This document shows positions 1 to 8,325 of a DNA stretch of 40,406 nucleotides, piece by piece. This DNA is from CAJPNN01 sp041844735. GTDB taxonomy: Bacteria > Bacillota > Clostridia > Peptostreptococcales > Anaerovoracaceae. The DNA is taken from positions 1-40,406 of the forward strand of contig JBGZBP010000039.1 of NCBI GenBank assembly GCA_041844735.1, written 5' to 3'. Both the position numbers and the translations under genes were made by a program. The notes under the pieces are model-generated. The model searched no databases and was not told where the DNA came from. It saw nothing but the letters and a program-made list of their open reading frames with translations. Each line of letters starts with the position of its first letter. The first letter of the stretch is position 1.

Positions 1-204
1 AATTTCATTGAATTATCGCCTGAGTTCAATCCGTCTTTGTCGGATGCCGGGATTGAGATGATTAAAAACTATCCGCAAATCACATGTTCGGATGCTCACT
101 CTCTTGATGCCATTTCCAAAGCTGAATACTATATAGAGCTTGCAGACGAGAATCATGAAATAGAAATATCCGATATAGTTAATTTGTTCAAATTGAAGGT
201 ATGA
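1..204 (+). CDS. PHP-domain protein, C-terminal fragment
   Basis: Frame 1 is open from the window edge to TGA at 202-204 and gives the last 67 residues of a protein whose start lies outside the window. It contains SDAHSLDAI, which resembles the C-terminal metal-ligand segment of PHP-domain phosphoesterases, where the Asp and His bind metal. PHP proteins commonly sit beside DRTGG and hydrogenase-like genes in clostridial redox operons. Here the stop is 3 nt before the ATG of just such a gene, so the two are probably co-transcribed. Substrate unknown. With only the tail visible, the family call rests on one motif plus context. Confidence 0.75.
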   Translation, partial: NFIELSPEFNPSLSDAGIEMIKNYPQITCSDAHSLDAISKAEYYIELADENHEIEISDIVNLFKLKV

Positions 205-207
205 TAT

Positions 208-1998
208 ATGAACCTAAAAAACGTAGAAGAATTATTGAAAGCAAAAATAATTTGCGGAAATCTTAACCAGATGTCAATGGAAATCAGCTGTGCAGTAGCG
301 GCAGATTTGATGAGCAACATAATGTTGGATGCTCCCGACGGCTGCCTGCTTATAACGGGTCTCGTCAATCCTCAAGTTATTCGTACAGCCGAAATGATGA
401 ATATAGGTGCAATAGCACTGGTAAAAGGAAAATCTGCAACCCCTCAAATGATAGCATTAGCAGATCAAAGGGGTATCATTTTGATGGAAACGGAAGAGCC
501 TATGTATGGCGCATGCGGCAAATTATATGCAGCAGGTTTGATGTTTACCGATCTTGACGAAACCGTTTCGAGCGAATCTGAGGATTCGGTCAATCCACTC
601 TCGGATAAGCACGATTTTTTTTCAGATGCTCCTTCAAACTTCCTAAACAGTCGTTTTGATTTTCAGCACTACCCCACATCCCCTTTTTCGGATACACAGG
701 GCTTTCATTCCGTAATACTTGATCCGGGCAAATGTAACGGATGCACACATTGTGTTCAAAACTGTCCTACAGAAGCCATAAGAATACGAAACGGTAAAGC
801 TGTTATAATCATCGACAGGTGTATCGACTGCGGGCAATGTATAAAGGTATGCCCTCAGCACGCCAAGCGTTCTATCACCGATAGTAAAGATATTATGAAG
901 CTGTTTAAATATAAGGTAGCAATCGTTTCGCCGGCTATGCTTGGGCAATTTAAGGAGGCCGAAAGCAGGAACCACCTTTTGACCGCTATAAAGAATTTAG
1001 GGTACGACATGGTGATAGAGGAAGCGAAATCTGCCGAACTCATAAGTCAAGCTACAAGGGAATTGTTACAGTGCAGAACTTCAAAAACTCCTTTGATTTC
1101 ATCTGCATGTCCTGCAATTCTGAAACTTATACAGGTTCGTTTCCCGAATCTTATAGACCAGATACTGCCGTTTGATTCACCTATGGAAGTTTCTGCGAGG
1201 ATGATTAAGGAATCCTTATCAAAAAAAATGAACCCCAGCGACATCGGAGTATTTTTTCTGACACCGTGCGTTGCAAAAGCTGCCAAAATCAAAAGTCCGG
1301 GACTTGATGCCAGTTCATGCGTAGACGCCATAGTGCCTATTAACGATGTATATGTTGATATATTAAATAATCTAAGCAAAATAAATCCCTGTGATGTCAA
1401 CAATCTTGAGGATGCCGGAATCATGGGAATCCGTTGGGCGAAACCGGGCGGAGAAAGTCTTGCTCTTGGAACCGCAAATTTCCTTGCTGTAGACGGAATA
1501 AAAAGTGCTCTTAACATATTTGAACAACTTGAAGATGATAAGCTGTCCGAAGTCGACTTTATCGAGGCTCTTGCCTGCGAGGGCGGTTGTATCGGAGGAC
1601 CTTTGACTGTAGAGAATGTTTTTGCAGCGAGGAGCACCATGAAAAAGTTTGAAGACGAAGCTAAAAATAAGCATGGCAACGCCTTTATTGCGTGCTGTGA
1701 AAATGCAGAGTCACTTATGCGACAGGGCTCATTGGAGTACAAACCTATAATGCAACTTGACTCAAATATAGATATAGCCATGAAGAAAATGGAAGAAATG
1801 AACAGAATCATAAATACTCTTCCGGGCGTGGATTGCGGAGCCTGTGGTGCTCCAAATTGCAGAGCACTGGCGGAAGATATTGTGAGGGGCAAAGCAAAAC
1901 GTTCCAACTGTCTGTTCAAAATGCTGGATATAGTAAAAGTTTTGGAAGAAAGGGTTCAGCTTCTGGAAACGGAAAACGAAAAACTCAAACAAGTATGA
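208..1998 (+). CDS. DRTGG / 2x[4Fe-4S] / [FeFe]-hydrogenase-like / Fes fusion protein, probable redox or H2 sensor
   Basis: 596 residues, cytoplasmic, no signal peptide. The order is: DRTGG-like domain (about 1-110); a variable linker; a bacterial ferredoxin domain with CxxCxxCxxxC sets starting at C176 and C205; a hydrogenase large-subunit domain (about 235-520); a small FeS domain with C543, C546, C551 and C568; and a short predicted coiled coil to the end. Likely H-cluster ligands are C301 (SSACP), C354 (TPCVAK) and C457/C461 (ACEGGC). Alanine precedes C301 where catalytic enzymes carry the proton-relay cysteine, and the Met of the MPC motif is Thr. Such changes are described for sensory group C/D hydrogenases, so I infer sensing rather than bulk H2 production. 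DRTGG is often a separate gene. There is no PAS or output domain, so any partner must be another protein. The SD (GAAGG at 196-200) precedes ATG 208. Confidence 0.85.
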   Translation: MNLKNVEELLKAKIICGNLNQMSMEISCAVAADLMSNIMLDAPDGCLLITGLVNPQVIRTAEMMNIGAIALVKGKSATPQMIALADQRGIILMETEEPMYGACGKLYAAGLMFTDLDETVSSESEDSVNPLSDKHDFFSDAPSNFLNSRFDFQHYPTSPFSDTQGFHSVILDPGKCNGCTHCVQNCPTEAIRIRNGKAVIIIDRCIDCGQCIKVCPQHAKRSITDSKDIMKLFKYKVAIVSPAMLGQFKEAESRNHLLTAIKNLGYDMVIEEAKSAELISQATRELLQCRTSKTPLISSACPAILKLIQVRFPNLIDQILPFDSPMEVSARMIKESLSKKMNPSDIGVFFLTPCVAKAAKIKSPGLDASSCVDAIVPINDVYVDILNNLSKINPCDVNNLEDAGIMGIRWAKPGGESLALGTANFLAVDGIKSALNIFEQLEDDKLSEVDFIEALACEGGCIGGPLTVENVFAARSTMKKFEDEAKNKHGNAFIACCENAESLMRQGSLEYKPIMQLDSNIDIAMKKMEEMNRIINTLPGVDCGACGAPNCRALAEDIVRGKAKRSNCLFKMLDIVKVLEERVQLLETENEKLKQV

Positions 1999-2002
1999 TG
2001 AC

Positions 2003-2037
2003 AATGGAGATAATATATTAATTATATTATCTCCATT
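2003..2037. terminator. Probable bidirectional terminator between convergent genes
   Basis: A perfect 15-bp inverted repeat (AATGGAGATAATATA at 2003-2017 and its complement at 2023-2037) has a 5-nt loop. It begins 5 nt after the hydrogenase-like gene and includes the stop and last codons of the opposing HAD gene. The stem is AT-rich and neither side has a clean T-run, so termination strength is uncertain. Confidence 0.5.
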
Positions 2038-2663
2038 ATTTCATCAAAACGTGATATTCTATAATCCGGTTTTACATCAATATCCATTCCGGACTTGGAA
2101 GCTACAGACCAATCTACCAATACCGATTTTACATCAGCATTATATGCACACATTATGTCAAATTTTGAATCACCTATCATTATCGCCTCGCACGGTCTTA
2201 TTTCAAGTCTTCTTAGAGCTTCCAATATAGGTTCGGGTTCCGGCTTATGCTTTTGAGTATCTTCCATCGTAACAATAGTATCAAAATACTCATTAAGTCC
2301 GAATTTGTTAACTCCCTCCATAGTGGTTTTTTTCAACCTTGATGTTACGATTGCCAACTTTAAATCCGATCTTTTCAGTTCTCTTAAAATTTCAACTGTC
2401 CCATCGAAAATTTCTATCTCATTCTCAAAGTTCATTCTCTGATATTCTCTGTATGTCCGAACCGCAAATTCCGTGTCCACATCAGGCATAAGTTTTTCGA
2501 CAGATGTTGTTAAAGGTTCTCCGTAAGTCTTTAAAATTCGTGATTCTTCCTCTCGCATCCCCTTGATTTTCTCGAAAGTGTATTGCCATGAATTCATTAT
2601 TACTGCATTTGTGTCCATTATAGTTCCGTCAAAATCAAATAATACAGCCTTAATTCCGTGCAA
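2022..2663 (-). CDS. HAD-superfamily (subfamily IA) phosphatase, PpaX / phosphoglycolate-phosphatase-like
   Basis: 213 residues with the full HAD set: DFDGT (10-14, nucleophile Asp10), the VTSR motif II, a Lys in the KHKPEPEP segment, and GDSKFD as the acidic motif IV. The helical cap between motifs I and II and the PEPEPILEAL segment resemble PpaX pyrophosphatase and phosphoglycolate phosphatases. The true substrate cannot be told from sequence. The start is TTG at 2663, preceded by a GGGGGG-containing SD 7 nt upstream; no ATG or GTG fits better. It is transcribed towards the hydrogenase-like gene and its last codons lie in the shared hairpin. The gene appears monocistronic. Confidence 0.9.
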   Translation of the reverse strand: MHGIKAVLFDFDGTIMDTNAVIMNSWQYTFEKIKGMREEESRILKTYGEPLTTSVEKLMPDVDTEFAVRTYREYQRMNFENEIEIFDGTVEILRELKRSDLKLAIVTSRLKKTTMEGVNKFGLNEYFDTIVTMEDTQKHKPEPEPILEALRRLEIRPCEAIMIGDSKFDIMCAYNADVKSVLVDWSVASKSGMDIDVKPDYRISRFDEIMEII

Positions 2664-2740
2664 TTGTATTCCCCCCTTGTATTTAAATAACCAACTTCGA
2701 TATTTATAAATATCGATAACTTCTCCTATAACATTATATC

Positions 2741-2771
2741 AAAATCAGGTGGCAACACACCACCTGATTTT
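2741..2771 (-). terminator. Intrinsic terminator after the decarboxylase beta-subunit gene
   Basis: A 12-bp perfect inverted repeat, AAAATCAGGTGG with its complement and a 7-nt loop, lies 63 nt past the stop at 2835. The downstream arm ends in TTTT on the minus strand. Confidence 0.75.
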
Positions 2772-2834
2772 CTCTTTTAAATATTTCGTCATATATACAT
2801 ATCATAAAAGGAAAAACATTGTCCTTCCTTTAAA

Positions 2835-3971
2835 TTAATATCCTGAAAACATTGAGAGCATAACACCTGCTGCAACGGCAGATCCTATAACTCCCGCCAC
2901 ATTCGGCCCCATAGCATGCATCAAAAGGAAATTTGAAGGATTCTCCTTTTGTCCTACTATCTGAGATACTCTAGCTGCCATAGGAACTGCAGAAACTCCT
3001 GCAGATCCGATAAGAGGATTAATCTTACCGCCTGTGCACAGGTTCATCAATTTTCCCAGCAATACTCCTGCTGCGGTTCCGAAAATAAATGCCGCTATTC
3101 CCAAAATTACTATCATTATTGTCTTTGGAACAAGGAATGTAGGTCCTACAGCCGAAGCTCCTACGGAAAGAGCCAGTAGAATAGTAACGATATTCATCAT
3201 TGCATTCTGGGCTGTATCCGAAAGTCTGTCCGTTCTTCCCGATTCTCTGAAAAGGTTACCGAGCATCAACATTCCAATAAGTGGAGCTGCCGCCGGCAAA
3301 ATAAGAGCAACAACTATTGTTACTATAACAGGGAACATCACTTTTTCTTTCTTTGAAACCACTCTTAGCTGATCCATTTTGATCATTCTTTCCTTTTTGC
3401 TTGTCAATATCTTCATAACCGGTGGCTGAATAACAGGAACCAACGCCATATACGAATAAGCTGCAACCGCAACTGCTCCCAATAAATGAGGTGCCAACTT
3501 GGATGTAGTATAAATCGCCGTCGGTCCGTCCGCTCCTCCTATAATAGCAACTGCTCCCGCTTCCTGTGCCGTAAATCCGAATATACAAACTGCTCCTATA
3601 AAGGTAGCAAATATACCAAACTGTGCCGCAGCCCCAAGTAACAATGATTTCGGATTTGCAATAAGAGGCGCAAAATCCGTCATAGCCCCAACGCCCATGA
3701 AAATGAGTGATGGTAAAATAAATTTAATACTGTAAAACGCCATCAAAAGTCCCGGTGGATTACCATCAATAGCTTTATCAAATACGCCTGTCAAAGGTAA
3801 GTTCGATAAAAGCATACCAAAGGCTATAGGAACCAGCAATAACGGTTCAAATCCTTTCTTTACCGCCAACCATAAGAAAAATACGGCAACACCGATCATG
3901 ATAGCACTTTTGTAATCCATGTTAAAAATACCGGTGCTATGAAAAAATTTGTTAAGTGTTTCTGCAAGCAT
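2835..3971 (-). CDS. Sodium ion-translocating decarboxylase, beta subunit (OadB/GcdB family)
   Basis: 378 residues, strongly hydrophobic with about ten membrane segments. It has the family hallmark GGADGPTAIYTTSKLAP followed by a QPPVMK segment, the region that carries residues for Na+ transport in this family. In oxaloacetate, glutaconyl-CoA and methylmalonyl-CoA decarboxylases this subunit removes CO2 from carboxybiotin and pumps Na+ out. It needs a carboxyltransferase alpha subunit, a biotin carrier and usually a small gamma/delta subunit. None of these flank it here, so substrate identity is open and the partners must be encoded elsewhere. The length fits GcdB/MmdB better than the longer OadB. 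ATG 3971 has an AAGGAGA SD. Confidence 0.93.
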   Translation of the reverse strand: MLAETLNKFFHSTGIFNMDYKSAIMIGVAVFFLWLAVKKGFEPLLLVPIAFGMLLSNLPLTGVFDKAIDGNPPGLLMAFYSIKFILPSLIFMGVGAMTDFAPLIANPKSLLLGAAAQFGIFATFIGAVCIFGFTAQEAGAVAIIGGADGPTAIYTTSKLAPHLLGAVAVAAYSYMALVPVIQPPVMKILTSKKERMIKMDQLRVVSKKEKVMFPVIVTIVVALILPAAAPLIGMLMLGNLFRESGRTDRLSDTAQNAMMNIVTILLALSVGASAVGPTFLVPKTIMIVILGIAAFIFGTAAGVLLGKLMNLCTGGKINPLIGSAGVSAVPMAARVSQIVGQKENPSNFLLMHAMGPNVAGVIGSAVAAGVMLSMFSGY

Positions 3972-4028
3972 CTTTATCTCCTTCTTTCCGAGAGAAACTA
4001 TCCTTGACTCTCTCTAAACTCATATATG

Positions 4029-4057
4029 ATAATAACACTAAATATTATTTCGTACAA
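4029..4057 (-). promoter_or_regulatory. Promoter for the decarboxylase beta-subunit gene
   Basis: Minus-strand TTGTAC (4052-4057), a 17-nt spacer and TATTAT (4029-4034) resemble a sigma-A promoter, about 60 nt before ATG 3971. An inverted repeat (GAGAG arms, about 3990-4014) lies in the presumed leader. Confidence 0.55.
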
Positions 4058-4128
4058 TGATTGTTAGATTTAAATACTGTATACAATGGATTTTTTCCTT
4101 AAAAAATGAGATAAAGTCTCCCTGACAT

Positions 4129-5499
4129 TTATTCTGTATAGACCGCATCATTGTCGGCTTTTCTAAGCTCTCTAAATTCCTTTCCAATCCATGCCGCTGT
4201 AACAAATGCCAGTAAAAAGTCAATTGCAAAACCGCCATAATATATTGACTGTATACCGAATATTTTAGGTAAAATTATCATCAAAGGAATGTACAAAATT
4301 ACCTGTCTTCCTATACCGATTAACATTGCAGGTTTCGGCTTTTGAATCGCAGGCCAAAATGTCATAGCAGTCAAAACTATACAAAGTAGCGGCACAATGC
4401 TTATTATCACCCTGAAACAATTTATTCTCTCCGCTCCGAACGACGAGCCCGGCATCATCAAAGCTATAATTTCGTTCGGAAAAATTACCGATGGCAGCCA
4501 GAGAGGCAAAATAAATATAAAGGCAACCGCCGAAAATACTTTATAAAATCCTATTACCCTTTCATACTGTTTCGCTCCGTAATTGATACCCACAGCAGGC
4601 TGCAGCGCCCTCATCAGCCCATATATAGGCGTCATTAACAAATTGATTGTACGAAAAGCAATACCGTAAAACGCAACATCCGATGTCGTTCCATAGTTGT
4701 TTAATGCTTTAAGAATAATAATTCCCTGTATTACCGTCATAACCGTAAGTATAAATGAAGGCATCCCCAGCGATATGATTTCCTTTATCACATTTTTATC
4801 ATAGTAAAGTCTGTACTCGTTCGTTTCAAAGCTTGCTTTTCCTCTTCCGCAATATATGAAAAACAAAATCACATAAACCAGCATTGCGATATTTGTTCCC
4901 CATGCCGCTCCGTCTACGCCCATGTCTAAAACAGCTATAAGTATGTAATTTGCTATAATGTTAACTACCATACCTATTCCCATCATCACTGCCGCCGTTT
5001 TCATCTTACCTTCTGCCCTGACCACCATATTGTATGCCAAACCGCCAATCCAAAACGCAGCGCCTATAAGAGTTATCTTAAAATAACTGCTCGCAAATAC
5101 AAGCTCCTGTCCATTTGTTCCCATTATTTTTAACATCGGATTAATAAATAAAAACCCCGCCACCATGGATATTGCCGTAAAAATCAATATTATAGTATTG
5201 GAATTACCCAGCAATCTTCTTGGTATTCTCATATCATTTTGCCCAATCAAAACACTTAGGTACGATCCTGCTCCTACACCTACCAGAGAGCCAAGCCCCA
5301 ACGGCAACTGTGTCAACGGAGACACGATGGAGACTCCTGCAAACGCCTCTTCACCTACATATTTTCCTATAAAAAACATGTCACATATTGTATTTAATCC
5401 ATATAGAAACATTGCAATCACCGCCGGCAGTGACAGCTTTATGCAAACCTTCCACATGTTATCCTTTAAAATGAGCTCTTTTTCCTTATTTTTATCCAC
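4129..5499 (-). CDS. MATE-family efflux transporter
   Basis: 456 residues, about 12 membrane helices, the usual length for MATE proteins. The N-terminal region (SLPAVIAMFLYGLNTICDMF, then GEEAFAGVSIVSPL) and the repeated second half match the NorM/MepA/DinF superfamily, which exports cationic drugs or metabolites using Na+ or H+. Substrate cannot be assigned. The start is GTG 5499 with a GAGGTG SD 7 nt upstream. It is divergent from the AraC-type regulator gene across a 242-bp region, which suggests that regulator controls it. A weak GAGA/TCTC hairpin followed by TTTTTT just after the stop (about 4100-4120) may end the transcript. Confidence 0.93.
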   Translation of the reverse strand: MDKNKEKELILKDNMWKVCIKLSLPAVIAMFLYGLNTICDMFFIGKYVGEEAFAGVSIVSPLTQLPLGLGSLVGVGAGSYLSVLIGQNDMRIPRRLLGNSNTIILIFTAISMVAGFLFINPMLKIMGTNGQELVFASSYFKITLIGAAFWIGGLAYNMVVRAEGKMKTAAVMMGIGMVVNIIANYILIAVLDMGVDGAAWGTNIAMLVYVILFFIYCGRGKASFETNEYRLYYDKNVIKEIISLGMPSFILTVMTVIQGIIILKALNNYGTTSDVAFYGIAFRTINLLMTPIYGLMRALQPAVGINYGAKQYERVIGFYKVFSAVAFIFILPLWLPSVIFPNEIIALMMPGSSFGAERINCFRVIISIVPLLCIVLTAMTFWPAIQKPKPAMLIGIGRQVILYIPLMIILPKIFGIQSIYYGGFAIDFLLAFVTAAWIGKEFRELRKADNDAVYTE

Positions 5500-5631
5500 T
5501 AACTTACACCTCTTTCCTTATTTTTTGATTAGCACATGGTGGTTAAATCAATTTTTGCAACAAAATATCCCGTTTGGATTATTTTTGTTGTCCGAATCGC
5601 CTCTACCCCTGTCGAATCATTATTTTCCGTT

Positions 5632-5664
5632 TTCAATTGTAACATTACAAATAATATGATACAA
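5632..5664. promoter_or_regulatory. Overlapping divergent promoter candidates with a palindrome
   Basis: On plus, TTCAAT (5632-5637), 17 nt and TATGAT (5655-5660) could serve the AraC gene. On minus, TTGTAT (5659-5664), 17 nt and TACAAT (5636-5641) could serve the MATE gene. They overlap almost entirely. A perfect palindrome, TTGTAA-CA-TTACAA (5637-5650), sits inside both and may be an operator. The region is AT-rich, so chance matches are possible. Confidence 0.4.
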
Positions 5665-5682
5665 TTACATCACGCTCAATGC

Positions 5683-5727
5683 GTCTATTCAGGATAATTT
5701 ATTCAATATAGTGTCTATTCGGGATAA
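5683..5727 (+). repeat. Two 15-bp direct repeats, possible regulator sites
   Basis: GTCTATTCAGGATAA (5683-5697) and GTCTATTCGGGATAA (5713-5727) differ at one base and start 30 bp apart, near three helical turns. The second ends 14 bp before the GTG start of the AraC-type gene. AraC-family proteins bind direct repeats with such spacing, so autoregulation is a reasonable inference. Confidence 0.6.
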
Positions 5728-5741
5728 AAGGAGGTTTTATC

Positions 5742-6734
5742 GTGAGCAAGTATTATGATTTTGTCAGAAATTATTTAGGAGTTCCGGAATGTAAAGAGAG
5801 CAAAAAATATTGTAAGGCAGGCCACACATTCTGTTTTAACAATGATGATATAGAGGGTTTATATTGGTTTTACGAATCCGAACATTTTATAGTTGATATA
5901 CATGACCTTTTTTTCAAAAAAGAACTGATATACACAAGCGAGAAAGGCTTTGAAAATTTCATATCTTTCTCTTCCTCATATATTATTAATGCAAATGGTG
6001 AAAGTTTAAACCCTTATCAAACTCTCTCCCCGAACTCTCTCTATGTTTTAGATTTTCGTAACTTGAAAGATGATTATCGATTTTTATCGCATGCAAACTC
6101 ATCCTACTTAGGAGTATCAATTAACTTCAAAGAGGAAATGGTAACTGACTATTTATCCTCTGCGAACATAGACAAAAATATCTCGTACTCCGATATTTTT
6201 TCAAACGCTAAAACCATCATGACAAAATCTCTGGAACCCCTTGCACGAGACATTTTAAATTGCCAAATGGAATCCCCCGCCGCAGAAATTTTCTTTGAAG
6301 CAAAGGCTAAAGAGTGGATCAGCATTGTAATAAATGCTTTCTTAAACAGAAAAGTTCCACGCATTTCAGTGGACGACGACAAAGCACTTGAAAATGTCGC
6401 AAATTATCTTGATGACCACTACGCTCTCACTATCTCTCAGAAAACCTTGGAAAAAATCGCAATGATGAGCGGAACCAAATTAAAAAAATTATTTAAAGAA
6501 AAATACAATTCCAGCATTACAGAATATATTCAAAGAAGACGTGCGAACGTTGCAGAGACCCTCCTGCTAAACTCTTCTCTCAAAATAAAAGATATAGCAG
6601 AGTCGGTAGGGTACTCGTCACACAGCAAATTCAGCACTTGTTTTAAAAAATATAAGGGTATCTACCCGAAGGATATGAAAAAACATAACCCTAATAAAAA
6701 CCCTCTCACAGACTGTATATGCAAAAGGCGATAG
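5742..6734 (+). CDS. AraC-family transcriptional regulator
   Basis: 330 residues. The C-terminal third (about 215-315) is an AraC/XylS DNA-binding domain with two helix-turn-helix units. The first spans LEKIAMMSGTKLKKLFKEKY; the second contains IKDIAESVGYSSHSKFSTCF followed by KKYKGIYPKDM, the family signature. The N-terminal 210 residues are the ligand or dimerisation part and do not reveal an inducer. The start is GTG 5742 with a perfect GGAGG SD 7 nt upstream. It is divergent from the MATE gene, so it is probably that exporter's regulator (context inference). The stop lies inside the left arm of the following terminator. Confidence 0.92.
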   Translation: MSKYYDFVRNYLGVPECKESKKYCKAGHTFCFNNDDIEGLYWFYESEHFIVDIHDLFFKKELIYTSEKGFENFISFSSSYIINANGESLNPYQTLSPNSLYVLDFRNLKDDYRFLSHANSSYLGVSINFKEEMVTDYLSSANIDKNISYSDIFSNAKTIMTKSLEPLARDILNCQMESPAAEIFFEAKAKEWISIVINAFLNRKVPRISVDDDKALENVANYLDDHYALTISQKTLEKIAMMSGTKLKKLFKEKYNSSITEYIQRRRANVAETLLLNSSLKIKDIAESVGYSSHSKFSTCFKKYKGIYPKDMKKHNPNKNPLTDCICKRR

Positions 6735-6757
6735 AATCAAAATCTATCGCCTTTTTT
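6723..6757. terminator. Strong bidirectional intrinsic terminator
   Basis: A 13-bp stem (AAAAGGCGATAGA, 7-nt loop, complement at 6743-6755) is followed by TTTTTT on the plus strand. On the minus strand the stem ends in TTTT. It serves the AraC gene (stop at 6732-6734 within the stem) and the convergent cstA-like gene, which ends at 6834. Confidence 0.85.
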
Positions 6758-6768
6758 CTTATATTGTT

Positions 6769-6808
6769 TTAATTATATTACCTTAATTATATTATCTTAA
6801 TTATCTTT
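6769..6808. repeat. Short AT-rich tandem repeat
   Basis: A 14-bp unit, TTAATTATATTAYC, occurs twice in tandem (6769-6782 and 6783-6796), followed by a partial third copy, in the gap between convergent genes. Probably slippage in AT-rich spacer; no function is suggested. Confidence 0.6.
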
Positions 6809-6833
6809 TTATATCGCCTCAGCGGCATTACTG

Positions 6834-8249
6834 TTAATTCAGTGAAGAATCAACGCTTCCATTCTTTTTAGATGAAAAAACGAACAATGCAACACATGCT
6901 GCCGCAAATATTCCACCTATAACATAAGCAATATTAGGTTCTATACGGAATCCTTCCGGTGCCACAAGAATGTATGTCGATGTAACCGCAGACATAAATG
7001 TCGCCGGAATTGCACAAACAAGACAGTTTCTCTTGTTCTTATATAAATAAGCGGCGCCTGCCCAAAGAGCAATCATTGCAAGAGTCTGATTTGACCACGA
7101 AAAATATCTCCATATGATATTAAAATCAAGCTGAGACAAAATCCCTCCAACAAGTAACAGCGGAGCTGTAAGCCCCAATCTGCGCTTTGTATCCTTCTGA
7201 TCAACCTTGAACCAGTCAGCTATGGTAAGTCTTGCGGATCTGAACGCAGTATCACCTGACGTAATAGGACATGCTATTACCCCTATCATAGCCAAAACCG
7301 CACCAACCGGCCCCAAAAGCACATGACATATTTCATACACTACACCGTTAGCCGTGTGCTGTGCAAGAGCGTTTGCGAGCCCTCCTGTGGAATGATAGAA
7401 TGCAACTCCACCGGCTGCCCAAATTAACGCTATAACTCCCTCAGCAACCATAGCACCGTAAAATACTTTTCTACCATCCTTTTCAGTCTTAAGACATCTT
7501 GCCATCATAGGTGACTGCGTAGCATGAAATCCCGAAATCGCACCGCATGCTACCGTAACAAACATAAACGGCCATATAGGTGTATTCTTAGGGTGCAGAT
7601 TCGCCAACTGTATCTCAGGTATCGTGTATCCTTTAATAAGTATTCCTCCCGCAACTCCTATACACATGACAATAAGGCATATCCCGAATATCGGATAAAG
7701 CTTGCCTATTACTTTATCAATAGGAAGCAGTGTTGCCAGGAAGTAATATACTAAAATTATTATAAGCCATGTCATCGTGGTCATCTTCGGAACCAGTATG
7801 TGCAGCAATGCGGCAGGCCCTGTCGCAAATACAGTTCCTACAAGCACCAACAAAACCACCGAAAATACACGCATGATATTTTTCATGACTTTTCCAAGAT
7901 AGTGACCGGTAAGTTCGGACACGGACGCCCCGTCATGTCTGACAGAAAGCATTCCTGCCACAAAGTCGTGAACACCGCCCGCAAGAATCGTTCCAAGCAC
8001 TATCCATATAAATACTACCGGCCCCCACTGAGCACCGGCTAAAGCTCCGAAAATAGGCCCAAGCCCTGCAATGTTAAGCAGCTGAATCAGGAAAACTCTA
8101 GGCGTAGATAACGGAACATAATCAACACCGTCCCTGCGAGAAATTGCCGGGGTTTCCTTTTGTGAAATACCGAATGTTTTTTCGACAAAAGCCCCATAGG
8201 TCATGTAACCTACAACAAGTATTGCAAGCGCAACAAAAAATGTAATCAT
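6834..8249 (-). CDS. cstA: CstA-family transporter (carbon starvation protein A; pyruvate or peptide uptake)
   Basis: 471 residues, polytopic. The N-terminus (TFGISQKETPAISRRDGVDY, then LIQLLNIAGLGPIFGALAGA) and the GGVHDFVAGMLSVRHDG and GDTAFRSARLTIADWF segments are CstA hallmarks. Family members take up pyruvate or peptides. This is the short clostridial form, well below the roughly 700 residues of E. coli CstA/BtsT, and the specificity cannot be decided. ATG 8249 follows a GGAGGAG SD. It is a single-gene unit with its own near-consensus promoter. No small YbdD/YjiX partner or two-component sensor is adjacent. Confidence 0.92.
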   Translation of the reverse strand: MITFFVALAILVVGYMTYGAFVEKTFGISQKETPAISRRDGVDYVPLSTPRVFLIQLLNIAGLGPIFGALAGAQWGPVVFIWIVLGTILAGGVHDFVAGMLSVRHDGASVSELTGHYLGKVMKNIMRVFSVVLLVLVGTVFATGPAALLHILVPKMTTMTWLIIILVYYFLATLLPIDKVIGKLYPIFGICLIVMCIGVAGGILIKGYTIPEIQLANLHPKNTPIWPFMFVTVACGAISGFHATQSPMMARCLKTEKDGRKVFYGAMVAEGVIALIWAAGGVAFYHSTGGLANALAQHTANGVVYEICHVLLGPVGAVLAMIGVIACPITSGDTAFRSARLTIADWFKVDQKDTKRRLGLTAPLLLVGGILSQLDFNIIWRYFSWSNQTLAMIALWAGAAYLYKNKRNCLVCAIPATFMSAVTSTYILVAPEGFRIEPNIAYVIGGIFAAACVALFVFSSKKNGSVDSSLN

Positions 8250-8295
8250 AACTCCTCCATATATTAATTTTTATGTATGTAAAATGACGCATAAA

Positions 8296-8325
8296 GATTA
8301 TATATAGAAAAGAATATAATTGTCA
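8296..8325 (-). promoter_or_regulatory. Near-consensus promoter of the cstA-like gene
   Basis: Minus-strand TTGACA (8320-8325), an 18-nt spacer and TATAAT (8296-8301), giving a leader of about 40 nt before ATG 8249. Both hexamers are perfect. Confidence 0.85.

Noticed and set aside
1047..1919. Open frame of 290 codons on the minus strand
   Set aside because: It lies entirely antisense to the hydrogenase-like gene, has no SD and no recognisable domain; a shadow frame.
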